This document shows positions 1 to 8,742 of a stretch of DNA of 64,000 nucleotides, piece after piece; the stretch's first letter is position 1; every line of letters starts with the position of its first letter. The stretch is taken from the NCBI RefSeq assembly GCF_900218015.1, contig NZ_UFQQ01000019.1, positions 1-64,000 on the forward strand, given 5' to 3'. Source of the stretch: Rhodopseudomonas pentothenatexigens (GTDB lineage Bacteria > Pseudomonadota > Alphaproteobacteria > Rhizobiales > Xanthobacteraceae). The translations under genes were made by a program, and so were the position numbers. The notes beneath the pieces were generated by a model that saw only the letters and a program-made list of their open reading frames with translations, was not told the DNA's origin and did not search any database.

Positions 1-101
1 CCACAAAAGGCATCGGCGGTCCTCCCTCCGATGCAGTGTGAACTGTCGACAATCATCCCGGTCCAAACTGTCAGGAATCTAGCCGGTCTGTACCCGCCCG
101 G

Positions 102-159
102 GGCCCCCCACCCCGGCCTCCGCTTCGCTCGGCCGACCCTCCCCGCAAGGGGGAGGGGA
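102..159. repeat. Intergenic palindromic repeat, family A
   Basis: GC-rich element made of a CCCCACCCCGG block, a variable arm, then GACCCTCCCCGCAAGGGGGAGGG, which folds on itself. The same module occurs twice inside the uvrB reading frame (27863-27922 and 30399-30474). No gene was recognised in the 229 bases before mutL apart from this element. Confidence 0.75.
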
Positions 160-229
160 TCGGCAGCGCTAGCGTCGCAATTCCTCCTTCGCTCCCCTAA
201 AGTCCGCGCTCTGCCAACCGAGTCGCCGC

Positions 230-2017
230 ATGCCCGTTCGCCAACTCCCCGAAACCATCGTCAACCGTATCGCTGCCGGCGAGGTGGTGGAACGGCCGGC
301 GAGCGTGGTGAAGGAGCTGGTCGAGAACGCGATCGATGCCGGGGCCAGCCGGATCGATATCTTCTCGGACGGCGGCGGGCGGCGGAAGATCGTGATCGCC
401 GACGACGGCTCCGGGATGACCGCGGCCGATCTCGCGCTCGCGGTCGATCGCCACGCCACCTCGAAGCTCGACGACGAGGACCTGCTGGCGATCCGCACCC
501 TCGGCTTTCGCGGCGAGGCGCTGCCGTCGATCGGCGCGGTGGCGAAGCTGTCGATCACCACGCGCCATGCCAGCGAGCCGCACGCCTGGGCGATGCGGGT
601 CGAAGGCGGCGACAAGACTCCGATCGCGCCGGCGGCCTTGAGCCAAGGCACCCGCGTCGAAGTCGCCGATCTGTTCTTTGCCACGCCGGCGCGGCTGAAA
701 TTTCTCAAGACCGATCGCACCGAGGCCGAGGCGATCCGCGAAGTGGTGCGGCGCCTTGCGATGGCGCGGCCGGACGTCGCCTTCACGCTGGCCGGCGAAG
801 AGCGCGCGCCGGTGACCTGGGCGGCGGCGCTGCCCGGTGCGCCGGGGCAATTGATCCGGCTCGGCGACATTCTCGGCGCAGACTTCCGCGCCAATGCCAT
901 CGAGGTCCGCGCCGAGCGCGAGGGCGTCGTGGTCGAAGGCTTCGCGGCGTCGCCGGCGCTGACCAAGGCCAATGCGCTCGGCCAGTATCTGTTCGTCAAC
1001 GGCCGCCCGGTGCGCGACAAGCTGATCTTGGGAGCGGTGCGCGCCGCCTATTCGGATTACTTGCCGCGCGACCGCCACCCGGTGGTGGCGCTGTTCGTCA
1101 CGCTGGATAGCCGCGAGGTCGACGCCAACGTGCATCCGGCCAAGACCGAGGTGCGCTTTCGTAATGCCGGCCTGGTCCGCGCGCTGATCGTGCACGCGCT
1201 GAAGGAAGGTTTGGCGCGCGAGGGCCGCCGCACCGCCGCCAACAGCGCCGGCAGTGTGATCTCGACATTCCGGCCCGCCGCGATGCCACCGGCGAATTGG
1301 GACTGGCGCTCTTCGCCGTCCTATCCGGTAGGCGGCAGTGCGGCGCCGTCGTTCGCCGAGCGCGCGCAGGCGGCGTTCGATGTCGGCGCGCCGAGCGCCG
1401 ACATCCGTCCGGCCGAGATCACGCCGGATCTGCTCGACCGGCCGCTCGGCGCGGCGCGCACCCAGATCCACGAGACCTACATCGTGTCGCAGACCCGCGA
1501 CGGGCTCATCGTGATCGATCAGCACGCCGCGCACGAGCGCATCGTCTATGAGCGGCTGAAGGCGTCGCTCGAAGCCAACGGCGTGCAGCGCCAGATCCTG
1601 CTGATCCCCGACATCGTCGAGATGGACGAGGCGACGGTCGAGCGCCTGGTCGCACGCGCCGATGAGTTGGCGAAGTTCGGCCTCGTCATCGAGAGCTTCG
1701 GCCCCGGCGCGGTGGCGGTGCGCGAGACGCCGTCGCTGCTCGGCAAGACCGATGCCGGCGGGCTGCTCCGCGACCTCGCCGAACACATGGCCGAATGGGA
1801 CGAAGCGCTGCCGCTCGAGCGCCGCCTGATGCACGTCGCCGCCACCATGGCCTGCCACGGTTCGGTGCGGGCCGGCCGCGTGCTCAAGCCCGAAGAGATG
1901 AACGCGCTGCTGCGCGAAATGGAAGCCACCCCGAACTCCGGCCAATGCAACCACGGCCGCCCGACCTATGTCGAACTGACGCTGACCGACATCGAGAAGC
2001 TGTTCGGGCGGAGGTAG
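230..2017 (+). CDS. mutL: DNA mismatch repair protein MutL
   Basis: MutL couples mismatch recognition by MutS to strand incision. The 595-residue product begins with the GHKL ATPase motifs (ELVENAIDAGA, DDGSGM, then TLGFRGEAL near residues 90-100). A proline-rich linker near residues 335-400 leads to the C-terminal dimerisation domain. That domain has the metal-binding endonuclease motif DQHAAHERIVYE (residues 430-441) plus ACHGSVRAG and CNHGRPT, so this is an endonuclease-type MutL, unlike the E. coli protein. The ATG at 230 starts exactly at the conserved MPVRQLPETIVNRIAAGEVV beginning. A long hairpin follows the gene. Confidence 0.97.
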   Translation: MPVRQLPETIVNRIAAGEVVERPASVVKELVENAIDAGASRIDIFSDGGGRRKIVIADDGSGMTAADLALAVDRHATSKLDDEDLLAIRTLGFRGEALPSIGAVAKLSITTRHASEPHAWAMRVEGGDKTPIAPAALSQGTRVEVADLFFATPARLKFLKTDRTEAEAIREVVRRLAMARPDVAFTLAGEERAPVTWAAALPGAPGQLIRLGDILGADFRANAIEVRAEREGVVVEGFAASPALTKANALGQYLFVNGRPVRDKLILGAVRAAYSDYLPRDRHPVVALFVTLDSREVDANVHPAKTEVRFRNAGLVRALIVHALKEGLAREGRRTAANSAGSVISTFRPAAMPPANWDWRSSPSYPVGGSAAPSFAERAQAAFDVGAPSADIRPAEITPDLLDRPLGAARTQIHETYIVSQTRDGLIVIDQHAAHERIVYERLKASLEANGVQRQILLIPDIVEMDEATVERLVARADELAKFGLVIESFGPGAVAVRETPSLLGKTDAGGLLRDLAEHMAEWDEALPLERRLMHVAATMACHGSVRAGRVLKPEEMNALLREMEATPNSGQCNHGRPTYVELTLTDIEKLFGRR

Positions 2018-2052
2018 TTGGGCGTCGACACGTAGTGCGTAGCCGCGCCCCA

Positions 2053-2106
2053 AGCACGGCACGCTCCCTCTCCCCGCAAGAGCGGGGCGAGGGAGCGTGC
2101 CGTGCT
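2053..2106. repeat. Long perfect hairpin after mutL
   Basis: An 18-base arm (AGCACGGCACGCTCCCTC) is perfectly repeated in inverted form, with an inner TCCCCGC/GCGGGG stem. No T-run follows, so it is a repeat-type hairpin (related to the CTCTCCCCGC families) rather than a classic terminator, although it could protect the mutL or ilvE mRNA 3' end. Confidence 0.75.
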
Positions 2107-2127
2107 CGTGTCGATGGTGTAGCCAAC

Positions 2128-2223
2128 GTCATTCCGGGGCGCGCGTAGCGCGAACCCGGAATCTCGAGGTTGTTACCAAGAGGGATTCCGGGTTCGCTGA
2201 CTTCGTCAGCGCCCCGGAATGAC
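2128..2223. repeat. Intergenic palindromic repeat pair, family B
   Basis: Two inverted copies of a GTCATTCCGGGGCGC...GCGAACCCGGAATCT unit, together able to form a large hairpin between convergent mutL and ilvE. Further copies lie at 9315, 17580, 33752, 37216 and 38482. Confidence 0.85.
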
Positions 2224-2238
2224 TCGTGGCGAGGTGCC

Positions 2239-3351
2239 TCAGAACACCTTCTTGATCCAGCCGTGCTTGTCCTCGGCGCGGCCGTATTGGATGTCGACGA
2301 GCTGCTTGCGCAGGCCCATCGCCACCTCGCCGGCCTGGCCGCCATTGATGGTGAAGTCGCCGTGGTTCGAGCACACCTTGCCGATCGGCGAGATCACCGC
2401 GGCGGTGCCGCAGGCGAACGCTTCCTTCAGCTTGCCGCTCGCCGCGTCGGCGCGCCACTGATCGATCGTGTACGGCTCCTCGCGGACCACGCGGCCGGCG
2501 TCGCGCGCCAGCGTGATGATCGAGTCGCGGGTGATGCCGGGCAGGATGGTGCCGAGCGGCGGCGTCGATAGCGAGCCGTCGTCGAACACGAAGAACACGT
2601 TCATGCCGCCGAGCTCTTCGACGTAGCGGCGCTCCAGCGCATCGAGGAACACCACCTGGTCGCAGCCGCGCTCGATCGCCTCGGCCTGGGCGCGCAAAGA
2701 CGCCGCGTAGTTGCCGCCGCATTTGACGCCGCCGGTGCCGCCGACCGCCGCGCGGGTGTAGTTCTCCGACACCCAGATCGACACCGGGGCGGGGCCGCCC
2801 TTGAAGTACGAGCCGACCGGCGAGGCGATCACCGAGAAGATGTACTCCGACGACGGCTTGACGCCCAGGAACACTTCGCTGGCGATCATGAACGGCCGCA
2901 GATACAGGCTGCCTTCGCCGCCTGGGATCCAGTTTCGGTCGATCTTAACCAGCTGCTCGATCGCCTCGATGAACACCTGCTCGGGAAGCTGTGCCATCGC
3001 CATGCGGTCGGCGCTGTCGCGGAAACGGCGCGCATTGGCGTCGGGGCGGAACAGGTTCACGCCGCCGTCGTCGCGCTTGTAGGCCTTGAGGCCTTCGAAA
3101 ATCTCCTGCGCGTAGTGCAGCACGGCGTGCGCCGGATCGAGCGGGAAGTTCGAACGCGCCTCGATCCGGGCGCCGTGCCAGCCGTGCGCCTGATCATAGC
3201 GGACGATCGCCATATGGTCGGTGAAGACCCGGCCGAAGCCGAGATTTTCCAGCTTCGCGTCGCGTTCCTTGTCGGGCGTCGGGTTCGCCGAGGGCTGGAT
3301 GTCGAAGTTCAGCCAGAGCGAGCCGTCGATCTTGTCGAACGAAACTCCCAT
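2239..3351 (-). CDS. ilvE: Branched-chain amino acid aminotransferase
   Basis: PLP-dependent fold-type IV aminotransferase that interconverts Leu, Ile and Val with their 2-oxo acids using 2-oxoglutarate. The 370 residues carry the family pattern: EIFEGLKAY near 83-92, YLRPFMIASE near 150-159, and the PLP lysine in GGVKCGGNYAAS (K210). The distal signature CDQVVFLD...VEELGGMN follows. Length fits the larger class II BCAT subgroup (about 360 residues). It is monocistronic and divergent from the marR-type gene. The 284-base upstream region contains two GC-rich hairpins but no leader I can name. Confidence 0.95.
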   Translation of the reverse strand: MGVSFDKIDGSLWLNFDIQPSANPTPDKERDAKLENLGFGRVFTDHMAIVRYDQAHGWHGARIEARSNFPLDPAHAVLHYAQEIFEGLKAYKRDDGGVNLFRPDANARRFRDSADRMAMAQLPEQVFIEAIEQLVKIDRNWIPGGEGSLYLRPFMIASEVFLGVKPSSEYIFSVIASPVGSYFKGGPAPVSIWVSENYTRAAVGGTGGVKCGGNYAASLRAQAEAIERGCDQVVFLDALERRYVEELGGMNVFFVFDDGSLSTPPLGTILPGITRDSIITLARDAGRVVREEPYTIDQWRADAASGKLKEAFACGTAAVISPIGKVCSNHGDFTINGGQAGEVAMGLRKQLVDIQYGRAEDKHGWIKKVF

Positions 3352-3626
3352 CGATCTTCTCCTGGACCGGCGCGCCTGCGGGTGGCCGTGGTTGTCGCGG
3401 ATCCGGCTGCGAAAGCCGGCCGCAGAAGGTGGTTATCGGTCCCGGCAGTCGCCGGGAGATGTTTTTGGCGGAATTGCCGAACTCCGGTAATGTTTCGGCC
3501 GAGCCGTCCGACCTTCGCATGCACGCCGCCGGGCAGCTTCCTTTATCGGACTGCACGGGCAGGGGTCGCAAGCGGAATAGTCGAATATTTCGTCTTGGTC
3601 GGCGGTTTTGTAACATAAAGACCTGA

Positions 3627-3647
3627 TATGTCAACATGGCTGACATA
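3627..3647. promoter_or_regulatory. Operator-like inverted repeat over the marR start
   Basis: TATGTCA and TGACATA (3627-3633 and 3641-3647) form 7-base arms around a 7-base spacer that includes the ATG at 3636. Its position suggests autorepression by the MarR-type product. This is inference from symmetry and location only. Confidence 0.45.
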
Positions 3648-4190
3648 AATTTCAACGAGCTGATCCGGCAGAGCGGTGGGAGCCCGGGGGAAGCAGCGGC
3701 CGATGCCGACCCGCAGCCGCCGCGCTGGGACATCATCGAGCTGCTGTTCTTCGCCTATCGCGATTTCGTCGGCGACGCCGACCACGTGCTGGAGGCGTTC
3801 GGCTTCGGCCGCGCCCATCACCGCGTGGTGCATTTCGTCTGCCGCTATCCCGGGCTGACGGTGGCCGATCTGCTCGACGTGCTGCGGATCACCAAGCAGT
3901 CGCTCAGCCGGGTGCTGAAGCAGCTGCTCGACGAGGGCTATATCGTGCAGAGGGCCGGCGACAGCGACCGCCGCCAGCGCCTTCTTTTCGCCACCGCAAA
4001 GGGCGAGGCGCTGGTGGAGAAACTGGCCCGGCTGCAGACCGAACGGATCGACCGCGCGCTGCGCGATCTTCCGCCCGCCGGCGCCGAGGCGGTCGGCAAA
4101 TTCCTCCGCGCGATGATCGATCGGGACGATCCGGACAAGGTGCTCCAGACCATCCTGCACGGCGGCGCCAGCGCAAAGGACGTGACGTGA
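3636..4190 (+). CDS. MarR family transcriptional regulator
   Basis: 184-residue winged-helix repressor or activator. The central wHTH reads HHRVVHFVCRYPGLTVADLLD, then the recognition helix ITKQSLSRVLKQLLDEGY and the wing DSDRRQRLLFAT, a standard MarR layout. Its TGA overlaps the GTG of the response regulator gene by four bases (GTGA), so the two are translationally coupled. A palindrome covers its start codon. The ligand and targets are unknown; its place beside ilvE and a two-component pair suggests a shared regulatory unit. Confidence 0.9.
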   Translation: MADINFNELIRQSGGSPGEAAADADPQPPRWDIIELLFFAYRDFVGDADHVLEAFGFGRAHHRVVHFVCRYPGLTVADLLDVLRITKQSLSRVLKQLLDEGYIVQRAGDSDRRQRLLFATAKGEALVEKLARLQTERIDRALRDLPPAGAEAVGKFLRAMIDRDDPDKVLQTILHGGASAKDVT

Positions 4191-4909
4191 TCCAGCTCGC
4201 AGCACTGGCGAAGAAACCGGTCCGCCCCGCCGACGATGCGCCGCATCTGCTGCTGGTCGACGACGACCGCCGCATCCGCGATCTGCTGTCGCGGTTTCTC
4301 GCCTCCGAGGGCTACCGCGTCACCACCGCGCAAAGCGGCCGCGACGCCCGCGCCAAGCTGGCGGGGCTGGATTTCGACCTGCTGATCCTCGACGTGATGA
4401 TGCCGGGCGAGACCGGCTTCGATCTCGCCCGCTCGATCCGCCAGACCTCCGACGTGCCGATCGTGATGCTGACCGCGCGGCACGAGGCCGAGAGCCGGAT
4501 CGAGGGGCTGCAGATCGGCGCCGACGACTACCTCGCCAAGCCGTTCGAGCCGCGCGAATTGCTGCTGCGGATCGGCAATATCCTCAAGCGCACCGCGCCG
4601 GCCCCGGCTGCGAAGGCCGAGACGGTGGCGTTCGGGCCGTACGTATTTCACATCGACCGCGGCGAACTGCGCCAGGGCGACGAGATCGTCCACCTCACCG
4701 ACCGCGAGCGCGACATGCTGCGGATGCTGGCGGCGGCACCGGGCGAGACGGTGCCGCGTGGCGATCTCAGCGGCGCCGGCAATGCCAATGAGCGCGCCGT
4801 CGACGTCCAGATCAACCGCCTGCGCCGCAAGATCGAGCGCGATCCCGCCAACCCGCTGTTCCTGCAAGCCGTCCGCGGCATCGGCTACCGCCTGGTGGCG
4901 GCGCCGTAG
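4187..4909 (+). CDS. OmpR-family response regulator
   Basis: 240-residue DNA-binding response regulator. The receiver domain spans about residues 20-135, with acidic residues in LLLVDDDRR, phosphoacceptor D69 in LLILDVMMPGE, the switch threonine in VMLTAR and the lysine in YLAKPFEPRELL. A C-terminal OmpR/PhoB winged helix follows, with VDVQINRLRRKIE and VRGIGYRLV. The start is GTG, coupled by GTGA overlap to the upstream MarR gene. The partner is almost certainly the histidine kinase at 5191, separated by repeat elements. Confidence 0.93.
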   Translation: MIQLAALAKKPVRPADDAPHLLLVDDDRRIRDLLSRFLASEGYRVTTAQSGRDARAKLAGLDFDLLILDVMMPGETGFDLARSIRQTSDVPIVMLTARHEAESRIEGLQIGADDYLAKPFEPRELLLRIGNILKRTAPAPAAKAETVAFGPYVFHIDRGELRQGDEIVHLTDRERDMLRMLAAAPGETVPRGDLSGAGNANERAVDVQINRLRRKIERDPANPLFLQAVRGIGYRLVAAP

Positions 4910-4944
4910 CTCCTGATTAGTTTCGTGATGAGCAGAGCTTTGCC

Positions 4945-5125
4945 CCAGGCACCGTGCAACCTCTCCCCGCCCTGCGCGGGGAGAGGTCGGCGCGCGTTCG
5001 CGCGCCGGGTGAGGGGCATGGCACGGCGTCTATTAGCAGCCTCGGCGCGCGCGGATGCGCCGCTGCCCCTCACCCCAACCCTCTCCCCGCAAGGGCGGGG
5101 CGAGGGGGCTCGCCGTGCTTTTGGC
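4945..5125. repeat. Intergenic palindromic repeats, family G (two copies)
   Basis: Two CTCTCCCCGC...GGGGAGAG-type elements with GGGTGAGGGGC tails lie in opposite orientation between the response regulator and kinase genes. They resemble the element at the right edge of the window (63928). Confidence 0.75.
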
Positions 5126-5190
5126 CAGGGCATTGCCTTCAGCATTGACGCTGAAGCCGGCGCTGCGCGTTCTATCCGGCGGGCCGTGTC

Positions 5191-6579
5191 ATGAGCACGC
5201 TCGACACCGGGCTGACGCTGATCCGGTCCGCCTATGGGCGGGTGTCGGCGGCCAATGGTTATCTGGGGCAGCGCTTCAACGACTTCATGCCGAAGGGGCT
5301 GTACGCCCGCGCGCTCTTGATCATCATCGCGCCGATGGTGCTGCTGCAGTCGGTGATCGCCTTCGTGTTCATGGAGCGGCACTGGAACACGGTGACGCAG
5401 CGGCTGTCGGCGGCGGTGGTGCAGGACATCGCGACGCTGATCGACGTCTACAAGAGCTATCCGCAGGACAAGGACCGCGCCGTGCTGCGGCGGATCGCGC
5501 AGACCCGGCTAGGCCTGGTGGTGGATTTCCTCGGTCCCGGCGAGATGCCGCCGCCGGGGCCGAAACCGTTCTTCTCACTGCTCGACCAGTCGATCAGCAA
5601 GCAGATCAGCCGGCAGATCGCGCGGCCGTTCTGGATCGACACCGTCGGCCGCTCCAGCCTGGTCGAGATCCGCATCCAGCTCGATGACGCGGTGATGCGG
5701 GTGTTCGCGCTGCGCAGCGCCGCCTATGCGTCGAACTCCGAGATCTTCCTGTTATGGATGGTCGGAACCTCGACCGTGCTGCTGATCGTCGCGGTGCTGT
5801 TCCTGCGCAATCAGATCCGGCCGATCCTGCGGCTTGCCGATGCCGCGGAGAGCTTCGGCAAGGGCCGCGACGTGCCGAACTTCCGGCCGCGCGGCGCCCG
5901 CGAGGTGCGGCGCGCCGCCTATGCGTTCATCGAGATGAAAGCCCGCGTCGAGCGCTCGATCGAACAGCGCACCGCGATGCTGGCCGGCGTCAGCCACGAT
6001 CTGCGCACCATCCTGACCCGGTTCAAGCTCGAGCTCGAACTGATCGGCGATGCGCCCGAAACCGAGGGCATGCGCAAGGACGTCGACGAGATGTCGGCGA
6101 TGCTCGAGGCGTATCTGGCGTTCGCGCGCGGCGACAGCGGCGAGCAGGCGCAGCCGACCGACATGGTGGCGGCGCTGGAGGAACTGCGTTCCGACGCCGA
6201 GCGCCACGGCCACGTCGTCAGCGTCGCGTTTTCCGGGCAGCCGGTGGTGACCGTGAAGCCGGCCTCGTTCAAGCGCTGCCTCGCCAATCTGGTGTCGAAC
6301 GCCGCCCGCCACGCCCACACCATCGCGATCACCGGGCAGCGCGATCACCGCTATCTGACGGTGACGATCGACGATGACGGGCCCGGCATCCCGATGGCGA
6401 TGCGCGAAGAAGTGTTCAAGCCGTTCCTGCGGCTCGACGACGCCCGCAACCAGGACGAAGGCGGCACCGGCCTCGGCCTTGCGATTGCTCGCGACATCGC
6501 CCGCTCGCACGGCGGCGACATCACCCTCGGCGACAGCCCGATGGGCGGCCTGCGCGCGACGGTGCGGGTGCCAGTGTAG
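5191..6579 (+). CDS. Sensor histidine kinase (EnvZ-like)
   Basis: 462-residue membrane kinase. A first membrane segment lies near residues 39-61 (ALLIIIAPMVLLQSVIAFVF), then a periplasmic region of about 120 residues, a second segment near 185-206, and a HAMP linker (RPILRLADAAESFGKG). The HisKA H-box is GVSHDLRTILTRF with H269; the position usually held by proline after HDLRT is isoleucine (I274). HATPase motifs follow: NLVSNAARHA (N box), DDDGPGIP (G1) and GGTGLGLAIARDI (G2). It should phosphorylate the response regulator encoded at 4187. The signal is unknown. Confidence 0.92.
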   Translation: MSTLDTGLTLIRSAYGRVSAANGYLGQRFNDFMPKGLYARALLIIIAPMVLLQSVIAFVFMERHWNTVTQRLSAAVVQDIATLIDVYKSYPQDKDRAVLRRIAQTRLGLVVDFLGPGEMPPPGPKPFFSLLDQSISKQISRQIARPFWIDTVGRSSLVEIRIQLDDAVMRVFALRSAAYASNSEIFLLWMVGTSTVLLIVAVLFLRNQIRPILRLADAAESFGKGRDVPNFRPRGAREVRRAAYAFIEMKARVERSIEQRTAMLAGVSHDLRTILTRFKLELELIGDAPETEGMRKDVDEMSAMLEAYLAFARGDSGEQAQPTDMVAALEELRSDAERHGHVVSVAFSGQPVVTVKPASFKRCLANLVSNAARHAHTIAITGQRDHRYLTVTIDDDGPGIPMAMREEVFKPFLRLDDARNQDEGGTGLGLAIARDIARSHGGDITLGDSPMGGLRATVRVPV

Positions 6580-6604
6580 GCCGAAGCACTTCTACAAATT
6601 TCTG

Positions 6605-6829
6605 CGTCATCACCCGCGCATGCGGGTGATCCAGTATCGCAGAGCGTTACTACTTCACGCGCTCTGGGATACTGGGTCGCCCGGACAAGCCGGGCGATGA
6701 CGTGTCTTATTCAATGAAGCGTCATCGCCGGGCTAGACCCGGCGATCCATCTTCTCGTGAATGGTCAGCATCTGTCTGGTGGCGCGTTTGCGCGCGATGG
6801 ATGCGCGGGTCGAGCCCGCGCATGACGTC
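6605..6829. repeat. Intergenic palindromic repeats, family C
   Basis: Two composite hairpins of the GTCATCGCCGGGC...CCCGGCGATCCATC type, closed by TGATGACG or CATGACG ends, fill the space between the convergent kinase and proC genes. Related copies occur at 16337 and 33874. Confidence 0.8.
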
Positions 6830-6839
6830 GGTATCCCGT

Positions 6840-7682
6840 CTACTTCGCCAATTCCTTCGACCGCTTCGTCGCCGCCGCCACCGCGCGGGTGAGCAGCGGG
6901 CGGAAACCGTCCTGCGCCATCAGCACCTCGAGCGCGGCGGCGGTGGTGCCGCCGGGGGAGGTGACGTTCTGGCGCAGCGTCGCGGCGTCGAGGTCGGAGC
7001 GGTGCAGCAACTCGCCCGAGCCGGCGACGGTGGCGCGGGCGAGCGTCATGGCAAGGCCCTCTGGGAGACCGGCCTCGACGCCGGCGCGCGCGAGTTCTTC
7101 GGCGAGCAGGAACACGTAGGCCGGGCCCGAGCCGGACACCGCCGTCACCGCGTCGATCAGCGCTTCGTCCTCGACCCATTCGACGCCGCCGGTGGCGCGC
7201 AGCAGCGCATCGGCGATGCCGCGCTGGGCGGGCGTGACGTTAGGGGCCGCCACCGCGACGGTGATACCTCGGCCGATCGCAGCCGGGGTGTTCGGCATCG
7301 CGCGAACGACGTGGCCGCCGAGCTGCTCGGACAGCGCCGCGATCGGCTTGCCGGCCATGATCGACACCACCAGCGTCGACGGCCCGACATAGCCGCGCAG
7401 CGCCGCGGCGGCCTCGGCGAACATCTGCGGCTTCACCGCGACCACCAGCGTCGAGACCGCGCCGACATCGGCGGCCGAGGCATTGAGGCGAACGCCGCGC
7501 GCGCTCAGCGCCGCGATTTCCTCGGTCGGATGCGGCTCGATCACCACGACGTCGCCGCCGTCCAGCCCTTGCGCCAGCCAGCCGGTCAGCAGCGCGCCGC
7601 CCATCTTGCCGGCGCCGGCGAGAACCACCGTGCCGCCGAGCTGTTGCAGGGGAGATTTCGAGGACGTGATCATCGCAAGCAT
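6840..7682 (-). CDS. proC: Pyrroline-5-carboxylate reductase
   Basis: Catalyses the last step of proline synthesis, NAD(P)H-dependent reduction of 1-pyrroline-5-carboxylate. The 280 residues show the N-terminal Rossmann turn VVLAGAGKMGGALL and the family C-terminal signature VSGSGPAYVFLLAEELARAG, followed by TSPGGTTAAALEVL. An internal ATG at 7673 (MITSSKSP) is an equally plausible start. It lies downstream of the ybjN-like gene on the same strand, separated by a repeat. Confidence 0.95.
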   Translation of the reverse strand: MLAMITSSKSPLQQLGGTVVLAGAGKMGGALLTGWLAQGLDGGDVVVIEPHPTEEIAALSARGVRLNASAADVGAVSTLVVAVKPQMFAEAAAALRGYVGPSTLVVSIMAGKPIAALSEQLGGHVVRAMPNTPAAIGRGITVAVAAPNVTPAQRGIADALLRATGGVEWVEDEALIDAVTAVSGSGPAYVFLLAEELARAGVEAGLPEGLAMTLARATVAGSGELLHRSDLDAATLRQNVTSPGGTTAAALEVLMAQDGFRPLLTRAVAAATKRSKELAK

Positions 7683-7776
7683 CCATCGGCGCCGCGGTCG
7701 GCGGCGTCATCCGGTCAGCGTTCTAGGAGAAGGTGGCAACGCTCACAAGGGCTGAAACGCGCAGGCGGTCTCTCCA

Positions 7777-7865
7777 CGTCATTGCGAGCCTAAGGCGAAG
7801 CAATCCAGAGGATCAGTGCACGGAGCCGCTGATTGCTTCGTTGGCTTCGCCTCCTCGCAATGACG
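7777..7865. repeat. Intergenic palindromic repeat pair, family D
   Basis: Inverted GTCATTGCGAG...GCGAAGCAATCCAG units bracket a short spacer containing CAGTGCACGGAG. A near-identical arrangement lies at 51843-51925. Confidence 0.85.
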
Positions 7866-7886
7866 GAGAAATCGAGCAGGGAGCCG

Positions 7887-8387
7887 TCAGGCCTCGCCCT
7901 GGGTGTCGAACATCGCGGCACTCATCGCTTCCGCCGCGGTCTTGCCGGCCCACACCGTGAACTGGATCGCCGGGTAGTAACGCTCGCAGGCGTGGATCGC
8001 GCTGATCAGCATGGTCTCGCACTGCGCTTCGGTGGCGGCGAGGCCGCCCGGCAGCACCAGCGCTTGGCGGTACATCACGGTGCCGGTGTGATTCCACACG
8101 TCGAAATGGCCAACCCAGAGCTGTTCGTTGATCGCTGCGATCAGCCGCAGGGTTTCGGTTCGGCGCGCCGCCGGGACCTTCATGTCGAACGCGCAGGCCA
8201 GATGCAGCGCTTCGATCTCGTGCATCCAGGTGAACGACAGCGTGTAGTCGGTCCACTGGCCCTTGGCGACGATGGTGATCTCGTCTTCGCCGGAGCGCTC
8301 GAAAGCGAGGTCGTTCGACGCTGCGATGTCTTCGACCACCGCCAGCGGATTATTTCGGGACTCGATGATGCCTTCGAGCAAGGGCAT
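7887..8387 (-). CDS. YbjN domain-containing protein
   Basis: 166-residue cytoplasmic protein of the YbjN family, whose fold resembles type III secretion chaperones and whose biochemical role is unsettled. Visible family features are the start MPLLEGIIESRNNPLAVVED, the WTDYTLSFTWMHEIEALHLACAF stretch near 60-90, and the acidic C-terminus. No signal peptide or membrane segment is present. The gene precedes proC on the same strand, an association that may reflect co-transcription. Confidence 0.8.
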   Translation of the reverse strand: MPLLEGIIESRNNPLAVVEDIAASNDLAFERSGEDEITIVAKGQWTDYTLSFTWMHEIEALHLACAFDMKVPAARRTETLRLIAAINEQLWVGHFDVWNHTGTVMYRQALVLPGGLAATEAQCETMLISAIHACERYYPAIQFTVWAGKTAAEAMSAAMFDTQGEA

Positions 8388-8742
8388 GCCGTCTCGACCT
8401 TACGTTGGAATATGCTGATACGCATGAGGCAGGCCGGTACGCGCCTGTACCTGTGCTCGCGTCGGAGGGCTTAGTCCGGACGAACCGAGGTTGCAGGACT
8501 GAAATGATGTGATTTGCCGAATCCGTGCAATCCCGCGCTCGCCAATTCCACAACCAAAGAGTAACCCGTCCACAGTCGGATGGATCGCGCGAGAACAAAA
8601 CGGAATCGGATTCGCGCAGGCCGAGTCTGCGGCGCGGAATTCGCTCCACACGAGTCTTTCGCCGCATCGGCAACCTTTGATTCGTGCCGGTGCGCTGGTA
8701 GCCTGGGCCGACCCTTCAGATCACAGCCGAGCGAGCCTGCCG
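8388..8742. other. Divergent intergenic region without recognised features
   Basis: About 355 bases between the ybjN-like gene and ribH2. I looked for an FMN riboswitch and for small genes and found neither. It should hold promoters for both divergent genes, but no convincing -35/-10 pair stood out. Confidence 0.5.

Noticed and set aside
197-2062. A 621-codon frame antisense to mutL
   Set aside because: Arg/His-rich composition typical of an antisense shadow in GC-rich DNA; MutL on the other strand is unmistakable.
2053-2106. Classic terminator for mutL
   Set aside because: The stem is excellent but no T-run follows and the sequence belongs to a repeat family, so it is listed as a repeat.
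8600-8742. FMN riboswitch before ribH2
   Set aside because: The conserved RFN-element sequences are not present, so ribH2 does not appear to be under an FMN riboswitch here.
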